Origin: Gerris lacustris
Taxonomy: Eukaryota; Arthropoda; Insecta; Hemiptera; Gerridae
DNA length: 64,000 nt
NCBI GenBank assembly: GCA_951217055.1
Contig: OX578285.1
Span: 49,354,024 to 49,418,023, forward strand
Direction of reading: 5' to 3'
A program made the position numbers and the translations under genes. Positions 22,166 through 34,471 of the stretch are shown here, piece after piece; within the stretch, counting starts at the first letter, position 1; each line of letters begins with the position of its first letter. Below the pieces are notes generated by a model. The model saw nothing but the letters and a program-made list of their open reading frames with translations, was not told the DNA's origin and made no database searches.

Positions 22166-22276
22166 CATATACATATAATTACTAAAAGGCACATGTTTGT
22201 CCCATGGTGTTTATTTTAGATGAATCGGCAAACTTACGTGCCGTAATAACTCTCTCTATATATAATTCATCATATA

Positions 22277-22680
22277 CAGGGTGGTCCAAAAGTCTCCGCT
22301 CCCCCCTCTTAATTTTTGAACGGTTTGAGATAAATTAATGAAACTTGGGGGATCTCTACCAATGCAAAGGGACGTTTGTTTTCATGCTAGCATGAAAACA
22401 AACGTGGCCTGGGGGCAAAGTACCCACTTTGCCCCCAGGCCACCCAACTTCAAAATTTCAAATTGGAATGTATATTTCTGATAGCATATTTGGATTTTAC
22501 TGTCAAAAAACTTTTACTTGAAACTATTTTTTCTATCTCCAATATTTTGCTCCCTACACCTGCAGGGAGGCAAAGATAGCAAAATAACCCTTCGGAAATA
22601 GTAAAGAAATAACACTTAGATCGTTGTAAAATCTAAACGGTTAGAAATAAAGTAATGAAACTTGGGGGATCTGTACCTTG
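22277..22680. mobile_element. Fold-back family, copy with two perfect palindromes
   Basis: Starts CAGGGTGGTCCAAAAGTC. It includes a 32-bp palindrome centred on GCTAGC near 22388 and a second, GGCCTGGGGGCAAAG..., at 22408-22443. The right half is replaced by another repeat. Confidence 0.75.
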
Positions 22681-22688
22681 TAAAGGGA

Positions 22689-22895
22689 ATTAGTTTTGTT
22701 TAATGTAAACAAACACGCAAATCGTGCGTAAAGGCGAAAAATTCTTCTTTTTTTACCATCCTAGGGCGGTAAAAAAGAGGAATTCTTCAGAATTATGAGA
22801 CGCGCATGCGCAATAAGTACTAGTACGTAAAGAATCATTTTCTACGCATCTAAACAGAGATACAATGTTTATATTTCGTAACAATCGTAGATAAA
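22689..22895. mobile_element. Same family, copy C (3' half only)
   Basis: Contains the TTAGTTTTGTTTAATGTAAA to CAATCGTAGATAAA half of the family. It abuts the fold-back repeat at 22277-22680. Confidence 0.7.
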
Positions 22896-24323
22896 AAATA
22901 TTATGATCGAGTAACAGTGAGTTGTAACAACAAGAATCAAGTAAGTAGCTTAGGCAATCTTAAGGAAATTCTAAAAATAAAATTAGTAATAGACTGCCAA
23001 GTGGTGTGGCACATAGCTTCCGCGCATCCTATCATGTACTTTATTGATTTTATGCTTTTACAAGCTATTATTGTCCAATTAGTTTAATTGTTTTGATTTA
23101 TTACACGAATTGAAGTATCAATTTAGCAAAAGTTAATGAGCGCAGACGGTTCCAAATAATCTGTAGCTATCTGCGGGTTACTACCCTTTTACTTTCGAAC
23201 TTTAATAGTTCGATAAACTATAAAAGTTTCATGCAAATCAGACTAGTACTTTTTAAGCTATAGATGTAAATAAATATATGTTTGTGAGCATGTGGAAGAG
23301 AAGCAAATAAGCATCGAAGTTTGAAGCTTATATGGGATCGACAATGAGCTAACGTCTAACAACGAGTTTCTTTGTTAAAATTTGTTGATTGTTTTGTAAT
23401 TTAGTGAATGTTTAGAAAGGGAATTTGTTTATTTATTTTAATTATGGATAAGTTATTTATATTTGTGCAATAAAGAATTAGGCTGATATTAATGTAAGTA
23501 GTATACATACATAGTTAAAGCATGGTTGTAAAAAAAATTTATGTGTATGTAATGATGAGAATTAAACAGATTTCTATGATTGTATGTTTAGGTTGGACTT
23601 GGGATATTGTCCTTCATAGGATGGATAGGTTTAGGAGACTTGGGTGCAAAAGCACATTAAAAATTGACGTTTTTGTTTCAAAACAAAATTAGTATTTCTT
23701 TGCAAATGTAAATGGTAAGAGTTGTGATTTTCTAAAATGTTTTCCAATTGATTATCATTATTAATCAAAAAGAGTAGTATAGAGATTACTCAGATAAATA
23801 AAATGGTTGATATTGTTGTGGTTTTTTTGTGTTATAGATGCTTGATAATGACTCAAGTAAGAGTCGAAATATAGCAAGGAAAATGAGATAGGAGAGTTTG
23901 ATTTTTATACATCCCTTTTGACCCACTATCAACTACATACTTATTGAGGGATCACCTTTCAACGACAATGAGCTAGTTATGAACTACCATATAAATTGCA
24001 TTAAAATCGGACGAATAGTTTTTAAAATATGTTGGTTCGCAATAATTTAGCGACAGACTGACAGACAAACACGGAACCAAAAATTTTCCCTGATGTCTGA
24101 AACGAATTTCTGTCTTGGAATTTTTTAAATCGGAGACCTAAAAATGTTTCGTTCTTCAGAACGATCACACACCGTTACCTTCGGTAAGCTCGGAAGCAAA
24201 ATAAATATAATAATCTTAATATTAAATATATATAAGATTGGAGTGGTGTATGTACATTTATCTGATTTGGTTCAAATTTTGTATTTCCACTAAATGAGTA
24301 GTCCTGATAACAAATTTAAGTTT
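22896..24323. other. Repeat-derived stretch, no gene
   Basis: Includes a hammerhead-like CTTGATAATGACTC..GAGTCGAAAT hairpin at 23841-23870 and a transposon-like GACAGACTGACAGACAAAC tract at 24055. No coding exon seen. Confidence 0.5.
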
Positions 24324-24773
24324 AGGCTCGTATTTTGTTATGTAAGCATGTATATTAATAAAAGATAGTTCCAATTTCAACCCAGGGACGTGAAAAGACA
24401 CGGGGAGTTACAAAAGTAAAATACTGCTGCTTTTCCCGGAAAGTTATCTTTTAAGAATTTTTCTTGAATAGTCGGAATCAATTATTAATTTTGGATATTT
24501 GGAAATTATCTTATCAAAGGGGAGGCCGTATGGAATTTAGATATTCTCGCTTAGTAAAATATTTAAATCTTTGTTGATTATAGTTTATAAACCCGTCAAA
24601 TTAAAATAACACACTCCGTAGCGAAGCATATGTACATCCAGCTAGTAATTAATAATGAGATACTAAATAAATAAAAATATATAATACAATTGAAGGAAAA
24701 AAAAGTTTAATGTTTGTAATTAGATACAATTTCTTTAAGGAACGTAACAAAAATATCAATATGTTATAACAAA
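24324..24773. repeat. 450-bp direct repeat, first copy
   Basis: Starts AGGCTCGTATTTTGTTATG and ends CAATATGTTATAACAAA. It matches 25194-25644 with only scattered differences, separated by 420 bp. No ORF, and no clear TG..CA ends. Confidence 0.9.
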
Positions 24774-25193
24774 AATATTAGGAAACATTTAAAAATTCCT
24801 ATTTCATTTCTTATAAAAAATGCATTTAACCAAAGAGCTACAGTCATTATTTTATGTTTTGTGAAAATTTCTGTAGGAGAAACTGTTAAATAAATAAGTT
24901 TTCAATCTCAGTCAAAAAATATTTAGATTTATTTTTTAAACAAATCAAAAAGACAGTAGTTTATTAATCACACCTTACTATGCCTAAACCATTACTAACA
25001 TAATTATCACCACTTCTTTAAAAGGCTAAAATAAGTTTATTTGTAGTATAATAATTTCTAAATTATATTGATAACTGCCAATAAGGATTTTCTACAATTT
25101 TATCCCTAAGGGGGACATAGGGAGAAAGTAAGAAGAGAGTGAGATTTGAGCCCAAACTGATCTTCTAAAGTTAGCAAGTTAATACTTAAGCAA

Positions 25194-25644
25194 AGGCTCG
25201 TATTTTGTTATGTAAGCATGTATATTAATAAAAGATAGTTCCAATTTCAACCAAGAGATGTGAAAAGACACGGGGAGTTACAAAAGTAAAATACTGCTGC
25301 TTTTCCCGGAAAGTTATCTTTTAAGAATTTTTCTTGAATAGTCGGAATCAATTATTCATTTTGGATATTTGGAAATTATCTTATCAAAGGGGAGGCCGTA
25401 TGGAATCTAGATATTCTCGCTTAGTAAAATATTTAAATCTTTGTTGATTATAGTTTATAAACCCGTCAAATTAAAATAACACACTCCATAGAGAAGCACA
25501 TGTACATCCAGCTAGTAATTAATAATAAGATACTAAATAAATAAAAATATATAATACAATTGAAGGAAAAAAAAAGTTTAATGTTTGTAATTAGACACAA
25601 TTTCTCTTAGGAACGTAACAAAAATATCAATATGTTATAACAAA
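25194..25644. repeat. 450-bp direct repeat, second copy
   Basis: Same order and orientation as 24324-24773, with one extra A in the poly-A run. Recent duplication, or a pair of terminal repeats of an unknown short element. Confidence 0.9.
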
Positions 25645-26417
25645 TTATTAATGAAAGAACGAGTAATGGAATTGAAATAATATAGGTCAAAATAGAAAAC
25701 ATTAAAATAAAGCATTAAGTTTAACATTATACTTAATAACTAAAATATCGGTATAGTTAACAAACTTCACAAAAATTAAAGCTAAAATATACATTACAAA
25801 GTACTAAACAACACTTGTTCATTGTTTACTAAGTTGTTTTTCATTTAATAAAACCCTAAAATTAAATTATATGTGTGTACATATATATATATTTGATGTT
25901 ATAAAGTTAACAAGAATATCTTCACTTACCGTTTGAATATAATTTATAATTATGCTGGGGTTTGTAATATTTGATTAATTCGCTCGGGTCACGTTTAAGG
26001 GTTGTTTGCGGTTAGTTTAATCGATGGCCATGTTTTCCCTGAATGAGTTTAAATTTAGTTTTGCTAAGGATGTTAAAGCAGGTTTTTTATTTGTATTGTT
26101 TGTTCATCTAATTTGATTGCTTCTACATTTAAATAGTTTTGTGTGTCTCTATCTGTTTTTCGGAGATTCTTGTAAGGATTTGTCTCTATTGAATTTAGTG
26201 CATTCATGGCCGTGATAATAATAGCCATATGAAATTTAAAAAAAATCATTGGTTTGTCGACAGTAACCATCGACTTTAAGGTTAGACATTAGACAGGGGA
26301 ACCAAAAACTCCCTGCCGTTTTATCCGTAGACTTCTGCTCTTCTGTAGACTTCGATTCCCGTAAAGCTTGATTTGGAGATATAGCCTCTTGAAAAATATC
26401 TTCTGTAGATCCTAACT
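25645..26417. other. No gene seen
   Basis: AT-rich DNA. The minus-strand frame leaving the 21-bp minisatellite continues as about 65 unique residues to 26236 without a recognisable domain. Confidence 0.5.
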
Positions 26418-26772
26418 CGTGCAGGGCATCCGAAGGCTTGTGCAGGGCATCCACAGGCTGGTGCAGGGTATCCACAGGCTCTTGCAGGGCATCCACAGGC
26501 TCGTGCAGGGCATCCACAGGCTCGTGCAGGGTATCCACAGGCTCGTGCAGGGCATCCACAGACTCGTGCAGGGCATCCACAGGCTCGTGCAGGGCATCCA
26601 CAGGCTCGTGCAGGGCATCCACAGGCTCGTGCAGGGCATCCACAGGCTCGTCCAGGGCATCCACAGGCTCGTCCAGGGCATCCACAGGCTCGTCCAGGGC
26701 ATCCACAGGCTCGTCCAGGGCATCCACAGGCTCGTCCAGGGCATCCACAGGCTCGTCCAGGGCATCCACAGG
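26418..26772. repeat. 21-bp minisatellite, about 17 units
   Basis: Unit GTGCAGGGCATCCACAGGCTC. Units left of about 26645 have CGTGCAG and those to the right have CGTCCAG, so the array grew from two founder variants. All frames stay open (for example the heptad D-A-L-D-E-P-V on minus). The longest frame has a stop just upstream of the array and no ATG there, so I read it as non-coding. Confidence 0.9.
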
Positions 26773-27338
26773 TTCGTAGTAACATCAGAACTCTTGGTAA
26801 TAAATCCAATGGCGCTGGGGTTATTGTAAATCCATGTGGCAAAAGTCTTTGCTATACCTTGTGTACAACTAGTATACGGGCTGTGAACTGTGTGAAAGAG
26901 AAATTTTATTGAAACCCTTCTAAATTAAGAATATTTATTAAGGGTTTAATTCTTTGAATGAGTTCTATGCTACCACCTGAAAGCTCAAGCTTTGTCCACA
27001 TGACTAGGTAAAGTTTCACTGAACTTGGTTAAGCTTGTAGTGGAGTAAGGTGTTACCTCGTTGCTTCTTGTCTTGCTGATGTACTACTGTCATATTACTA
27101 GGGCTGTGTAGTATATAGTGAAATGTAGTTTTAGGTGTAGTCATAGTCAATTCCTTGGGATGTTGTTGTTCATCGGGTCCAGGTATAGATGCAAGACAAA
27201 CAATCACCTATGGATAACAGTAGTCTATTTTTCCTCTCATGCCGGCGAACTTGTAAGATATCTTGATAGGGTATAGTGTCTCAGAGTATGAACTATTGAC
27301 AACTGGACGTAAAATAAGTTCCCCACTCCGAAGAAATA

Positions 27339-27445
<107 letters not shown>

Positions 27446-28081
27446 ATTGAAAGATGGAAGAAATGATTTAGAATAAAAAACGCTGACTACTAATATTTGC
27501 ACGTGCAGAACATTATGCGGAGTGTTTGGTCGAATACCCCTCCTCAGAGTTTTTCTTTTAGTACAAATATATATAGCTCGAATGTTTAATTTTGAATTCT
27601 ATTTCAACAACACTTCTAATTACCACTACCTCCTCTAATCAACTCTAAGCTATTTAAGGTCATGTTATTATAATTAAAACTTAATTAGCTTAATCAAATA
27701 AAAGTAATTAAAATTGTATCATAAACCGTCTTACTATAGAATTTTATTAGCAGGATAACTTAATATTTTATTTAAAACAATAATTCAATTACACAGGTGT
27801 TTCTCCCTTTAATGGTCGTATTACTGTAATATTATATACGTATGTGTTAGTCTTCAGATGGAATTTATTTTTATTTTGCAGATGTCTTCACTTCACACGC
27901 TTCCCATTTAAATACATCTAGCCAAACGGTCAGGTTTATGAAAGTGACAGAATTAGTTAGAAACGAACGCTATACTATTGTGAGGTTTCAGAAATTAGAT
28001 TTGATGAACTCCACCACCTTTGTGGGAATACTAACACAATTTGATTCTGGAATCAGCGTAGAAGAAGTTAAAACTTATGAC

Positions 28082-29154
28082 TAGAGACCTTCAAATGCCA
28101 TTTTGCCATGGCGCCATACTAAAATGCCACATTTTGCCTATTTTTTGCTAAAAAGCCACATTTTGCCGATTTTCGGTAAAATGCCTCACTTTGTGCCACA
28201 TTTTGCCTTATTTTGGCCAAGTTCTAAGAAAAAATAGAAATATTCTAATATTTTAAGGGGTTCTGCTACAACCTATAAAACCAGGTAAGATACGTCTTTG
28301 CAGGGCAGGATTCCAAGGTGCTGAGGATTGCCTAAGTGACGTGAGGGATTCCTATCTTAGGGTAGTGACTCACTTCCTCATCCAAGCTTCTAATGAGAAT
28401 AGAATCAAACCTGCCATACGAGGTGGCGCCACCCGCGGGGTAGCACTACCCGGTCCACCGTCCCTCTGTCTAGCCGCCACCTGCAGGTGGCGCCACCCGG
28501 TCAGCCCATTGTTTTCAATTAAACCCGTCAGACGTTGCCACCTAAGCCACTGCTACTCAGCCCCCACTCATTCAATCAAATCTAGAGGAAATCAAATCAG
28601 GGGCTAACTGCATCCCTCATACATGTGTCTTTACTGGAAGTTCCATACGACATTCGGCAAAAATTGTTACTGTCCTCTTTGATTCGGGGTACACTGTATG
28701 AAACAAACTAGTATTATTTTTGTCTGAAATTATTCAATGGACCCAAAAACACCTTTTTTTTCTTCTTCTTTCACGAAAATAATGATATGCATGCACAGCT
28801 CCATTTCTCGACTGCCCGAAAAAAGTAAAAACTCGGGTGGCGCAAGGCAGGCTTCGGAAGCAAGTGGAGCCACCTGGGTGGCGAAGTGTGTTACTACCCT
28901 AAGGAGCCATTAGCTCTAGCTCATCACTGGTCAATGTGGGTCATTGTAGGGTATTGAAACTACCTGTATATTGTAATAAAGTAGTTATTATGACTCAAGT
29001 TACACGATTTATTATCCCTTTTACAATGGAAGGGGGGGGGGGGGGTTAGAAAGTTGAAAAATAAATGCCACATTTGGCCAAAATAAGTGCCATATTGCCA
29101 CACTTTTTAGTGCCACATTTCGTAAAAATAAATGCTACATTTTGAAGGTCTCTG
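28082..29154. mobile_element. hAT-like element, about 1.07 kb
   Basis: Inverted ends [CT]AGAGACCTTCAAA with sub-terminal ATGCCACATTTTG repeats on both sides, flanked by an 8-bp duplication CTTATGAC (28074-28081 and 29155-29162). The middle is GC-richer (GGTGGCGCCACC-type palindromes at 28422-28500), unlike the ends, so it looks like captured unrelated sequence. Confidence 0.8.
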
Positions 29155-29553
29155 CTTATGACTTATGACGGTGAGTTATTATAAAATTTAATTTTTTGAA
29201 AAAACTTGTAATAAATATTTAATTTTAATGTATATTTTATTATACATTGTTTAGAAAGTTCACTGTATACCCTTGATATTGATATTCAGGGGCATCGGCT
29301 GGGCTGGAAATAACCGAATTCATTTTGTCGATTTTAAAGACACCCCTCTAGAACGTAACAATAACGTTACATGAAAAACCACTTTGTTTAACAAAAAAAT
29401 AATAAAATATGTAAGTAACTATAGTTCTGTAGTTCTGTATACAAATATTAATCAAAACTTTGTTAATAATACTGACTTTCTACCTTTTTTTCTATAAGTA
29501 TGTTCTATGTTATGTTTTATTTACATGTTAACAATTATTACATTAGGTATATG

Positions 29554-30146
29554 CAGGATGGTCCAAAAGTCTCCTCCCCCCCTCCCCCCTGTTAACTTTG
29601 AACGGTTTGGGATAAATTAATGAAACTTGGGGGATCTCTACCATGCAAAGGGAAGTAGGTTTTCATACAATCGTTCGCTAGGGGCAACCACCCTCTTTGC
29701 CCCCAGGCCACCCAACTTCAAAATTTCAAATTGGAATGTATATTTTTGATAGCATATTTGGATTCTACTGTGAAGAATAATAAAATTTTACTCGCAACTT
29801 TTTTTCTATCTCCAATAATTTGCGCCCTAAAGAGGGGCAAAAATAGCAAAATAACCCTTCGGAAAAGGTAAAAAAATAACACTTAGATCGTTATAAAATC
29901 TAAACGGTTTGAAATAAAGTAATGGAACTTGGGGGAAGAAGAATCTTAATCTGTCATCAAAAATATACACTTAAGGTTAAAATTTTAAAGTTAGGTGGCC
30001 TGGGGTCAAAATGGGTGGTTGCCCCTAGTGGGCGATTCATGAAAACAAACTTCTCTTTGCATGGTAGAGATCCCCCAAGTTTCATTAATTTATCTCTATT
30101 GTTCAAACGTTAAGGGGGGGGGGGGAGAGACTTTTGGACCACCCTG
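29554..30146. mobile_element. Fold-back family, complete copy
   Basis: Left end CAGGATGGTCCAAAAGTC and right end GACTTTTGGACCACCCTG are inverted. The two halves are long inverted repeats of each other (CTTGGGGGATCTCTACC near the left, GGTAGAGATCCCCCAAG near the right). Flanked by TATATG on both sides. The ORFs at 29922-30267 lie in the repeat and are not genes. Confidence 0.8.
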
Positions 30147-30182
30147 TATATGTTTGTATAGAAAATCTAACATGTTTTCCTG

Positions 30183-30598
30183 CAATCGCACAGTAGGGGC
30201 GAAAACAAACTTCCCTTTACATGGTACGGATCCCCTAAGTTTCATTAATTTATCTTTAACCGTTTAGATTTTACAACGTATTATCGGAAGGGTTATTTTG
30301 CTATCTTTGCCCCCCTGCAGGGGGAAAAATATTGGGAATAGAAAAAAGTTTCATGCAAAAGTTTATTATTTTTCACAGTAGAATCCACAAATATGCTATC
30401 AAAAATATACACTCCAATTTGAAATTTTGAAGTTGGGTGGCCTTGGGGCAAAGTGGGTGGTAGCCTGGGGGCAAAGTGGGTGGTTGCCCCTAGTGGACGA
30501 TTGGATGAAAACAAACTTCTCTTTGCATGGTAGAGATCCCCCAAGTTACATTAATTTATCTCATATTGTTGGGGGGGGGGGACTTTTGGAACACCCTG
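30183..30598. mobile_element. Fold-back family, adjacent partial copy
   Basis: Repeats the family blocks and ends ACACCCTG. The sequence after it (GTATAGAAAATCTAA) also follows the 29554-30146 copy, so the pair arose by local duplication of element plus flank. Confidence 0.7.
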
Positions 30599-31223
30599 TA
30601 TACTGTATATGTGTGTATAGAAAATCTAAAATATTAAAGTAAGCTATTTTCAACCATTTAAATGGATGATCACTAAGTATTGGGTTAAACGTTGTTAGGT
30701 TAGGTTGTCAAAGTTGGATTGGGTTAGGTTACCTTGAAAATAGTTTTTTTTTTTTAAATTGAAGTTTTATACAGATTTAGTAACCAATAGTCACAGTCAT
30801 AGAATAACCATCGAATTTTAGAAAAATTATCCTAAACTGGATTGACAATAACCACCAAGAGTAGAAAGAATGTTTTTTTTAGCAAGAACAGGATGGAATA
30901 GTAATCTACTAGTAGATATATAATAGTCAGCTTGAAGATGGCCCAAAGAGGGGTTAGAATATTACCAAAGTGAGCTTTTAATTTTTGTCCTGTAGGCCCT
31001 ACTATCAATAAGCATTACATACAAGGAAACAAACCGTACTTCTTTTGATTTTGAGATTTCGATGTAATGTCTGTCGTTTATGCAGACAATATTATTTGAG
31101 CCTGAACTAATGAAAACGATTTTTATTGAATATTTCGTAAACGCATTCAGAAGTAAAATGAAAGGGTAATGAGCCACTTTACACATCCACCTGATATGAT
31201 TATACCAGTGTGAAACATGTGTT

Positions 31224-31317
31224 ACCTTTCTGGGATTCGAACCATCGCCTGGGATAATGATGAACTTGGTTTCAGGCGAGAGTTGGCGAATACATTAACC
31301 ACTCGGATACGCCGTCC
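31224..31317 (-). repeat. tRNA-derived sequence (Ser/Leu-like), probably a SINE head or tRNA pseudogene
   Basis: On the minus strand, GGACGGCGTATCCGAGTGGT has a good A-box and GATGGTTCGAATCCCAG a good B-box, about 60 nt apart as in long-variable-arm tRNAs. The 3' acceptor strand does not pair with GGACGGC and the T-stem is poor, so a functional tRNA is unlikely. Confidence 0.6.
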
Positions 31318-34300
31318 CCTCGGTTGAGACAATTTTAAATTGGCGAATTAAGTAAATTTAAATATCAATTATGAAAGCGTATACGCTGTCCTCGGAAAAA
31401 ATCCAGTTTAATTTTAGAGTTAAATGTTTAATATCGGTTATAAATCTTGAGACACGTTTGAGAACCTACAACAGCGGATAAAAATCGGAAGTCACGTACA
31501 TCCATGGAGCATAGGTTCTTAAAACAATCTGCTATAAACTACTCAAACATATTATTTCAATACTACTTTCTTTGCTATAATTTGCTTTGATTGCGGGCTC
31601 TAGGCACACATCTAGTATCTAGGCAACATACGAGTATACACAAACATAGCAAGAGCCGTATACCTTTGTTGAATTTCTGATTGGTAAACTTTTACATTAC
31701 TTTAATAATAGTATTTTTCCTGATATCAGTATTTTTCCTGAAACCATATCCAGTGAAGATGTTGCTGAATATTTGCAATGAACCTAAGAAAACTGCATTT
31801 GGTTTAGATTTCTTGTGTTAGTTCAAGCTATATTTTCTATAGTAAAAGTAACTATAGTAAAATTAAAAATATATTTATTACTTTGTTCAAATTATTATTG
31901 TACATTTCTTGCTCTCTAAAACCTAATCGATAGAAATCAAAATCACTGCGATAAATGATTTTTTATTACGTTTTTAAAAAAAAAAAATTAAAAAGACGTA
32001 TTTTTCCCGCGGAAATGCCATTTTCTGTGCGTTGTCAGTAAACGCCGCGAGAGAGGAAAGAATTTTTTTCATGGTTTTTCTTGGTTTCTTCGGGTTCAAG
32101 AGCTAGGTTGTTTTAAATAGGAAAGAAAAAAATATTTGGAAAATCAATCCAAAATAATTGCAACCCCCACTAATTTTGAACAAATAAAAACCCCGAAAAC
32201 GGTGTTCCTGAAAATAACCTATTCTTTAAAGTCGGTTGAAAGGAGAAAAGAAATAATTGACAAATTCCTAAGGAACTAAAGTAAACAATTACCAATCCAT
32301 TACACGGTTTAAGCTTGGCACAACAGTTACTATTTGTTATTAGCTTGGATGATTTTGTTGGCTTGAATAAATGCTCTGTGGCAGTTAAAAACGTCTGCTG
32401 ATCAAAACATTAAAACATTTTTTCTTTTAACTTTTGAATGGTTTAACTTTAAATAAATCTGATTCCACCATTTGAAAGCCATCAAATACTGCTAATTTTT
32501 TGTATCTAAAGTTTTTGTATGTAACCTATACAGTTTAAATATGGTGGCTTTGGCTTACTAAAGATATTTCCAATGAAATTCTTGGGGAGATTTTTAATTT
32601 ATCATTATGAATTAGGCTTTTTTCTAACAACACAGGTATAATACACAGTTATTTTTAGATATTTGGTGTTACATTTTTAAAAATATTCCGGGGGAGAGCC
32701 CCAGGGCCCCCCGCTTCCCTGGGGGGTATTCCATACCCCTACTCACCCTGGTAGTGTTAGCCCCCCCCCCCAAATATATTGCTCTAGAGCCACCTATGGT
32801 GGATGGTGGTACCATGTGCAGGTATGTGTGGGAAGTGGCTGGAACTCTCTACCTCGGAGTTAGTAAAATGGGCCCAGTGTGGCCTGGTTGCTAGGGTCAA
32901 ACAAGTGGTTCGACCCCCCCCCCGTCTAAAATTGATAATAATCACAGGAGTTTAAATATAAAAGCAAATTTAAGCTGTTTGAAAAAATTTTAACATTTTA
33001 AAATTTAAAACATTTGATACGCACACGCACATAGTGTATGGACTGTATATTGTATATTTATAATTTCTTGTGTCTACGCGTCTTAACGCTTTTAATAGAC
33101 TTTACGAAGTGTCAAAGCTAAATAAAACGATCGATACATTTGATATATAATAGGACGGAGATAAGAAAATGAATCGATACTGATTTAATGAGAGACAAGA
33201 ATTATTACATCACTAATTATAATTTAATCATCAACTCAGATGAAAATGATCCAATGCCATACATAAAGTTCAATTTATTGCGACTGTACTCAATAAAACT
33301 CAAAGAGATTGTCCAATCACTGTAACAAACAATCAGCCGTATAGTTTACACAAAATACAAATCAATATCTATATTTATCAACAAAATAACAATCCACATT
33401 TACTGTAGAGTAATTTCAATTACTTTATTTTATCTTCATCCTACTAATGATCAATTAATATTTATTTTTACCGACAGTGATTCTTTTATATTAAATATAT
33501 TTGAAAAGGTTTTTTTTACAAAACGGTATACTTATGGTATCGATACGTAATTGGTTGGACATTGGACATGGATACTTTGATGTTAAAGATGAATTGGCTA
33601 TTTGTAGCTTAAAAAGGTATGGGGAAAGAAGATTACCTTCGTTAGAAACATTTTACAAAAGGTTTTCTTCATTGTTGCTTGGCCGGCCTTATTTCTCTTT
33701 ATGTGTTATTTTTCCATTCTGACCGTCCTCTTTTAACTCACTCCGTAATTTCTAAATGTCCGATACCACCCGTAACTTCTAAATGTCCGATACCAATCTA
33801 CAATGGTCATGCAAAATATGTAATATATTTTTATCTACGATTGACACGAAATATAAACATTGTATCTACATGTCTGTGTACTCGGGCCCTAAATTTTAAA
33901 TGTTTTCTGCACTCATACTTGACCGATTTTGCTTTTTTGTGTTGGTGTAGTTCTTTCTATTTAGTTTTTAATCATTGGAGGGTATAGCTATGTAATATAT
34001 TGCAACAGTTATTTTTATGATTTTTACACCCCCTTGTTCTTGTTGATTCGAATAAAATCTAGGCCGGATTGAAAAATAAGTTTTATTTAAGGTTTAGGAT
34101 AGTTTGCTTGTGTTTTTTTTTTATTGTGTCCTTAGGTCTATGTTTATTTTTATTCTTTCTTCGCTTCTTTTTGGTTAACCCTGAGCAGGAGATTGCAAGA
34201 GCTGGAGCTGGAAGTTGGTTTTATTAGGTTTGTTCCAACCACCAGTTTCGAATTCAGATTTGAATTAGTCCGAGATTAACGTAATGCACATGCGCGATCA

Positions 34301-34471
34301 TTGCTCAGTTGGGAATTGATTGGTGATTTCGTTTTGTTGGAACGCTCCTGAACCCGAACCAAACTGTTTGATGTGGTAGGTTTTAGCACTGTTATCAGAA
34401 CAACTTGTTGAGTTGATCGTTTACGTGATTTTGTGTTCCTGTCCTTTTAAAAATACCTGAACTTATTAAAT
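31318..34471. other. About 3.1 kb without a recognised gene
   Basis: Contains C-rich decayed repeat (32680-32930), a fragment of the 55.5-kb repeat family at 33829-33873, and a short duplicate CTAAATGTCCGATACCA (33750-33800). ORFs at 33501-33987 overlap each other and show no domain. Confidence 0.5.

Noticed and set aside
26321..26842. Long ORFs in all frames across 26.3-26.8 kb
   Set aside because: A 21-bp stop-free tandem repeat keeps every frame open. No start codon context or domain was found.
31224..31317. Functional tRNA-Ser or tRNA-Leu gene
   Set aside because: A- and B-boxes are present, but the acceptor stem does not pair and the T-stem is weak.
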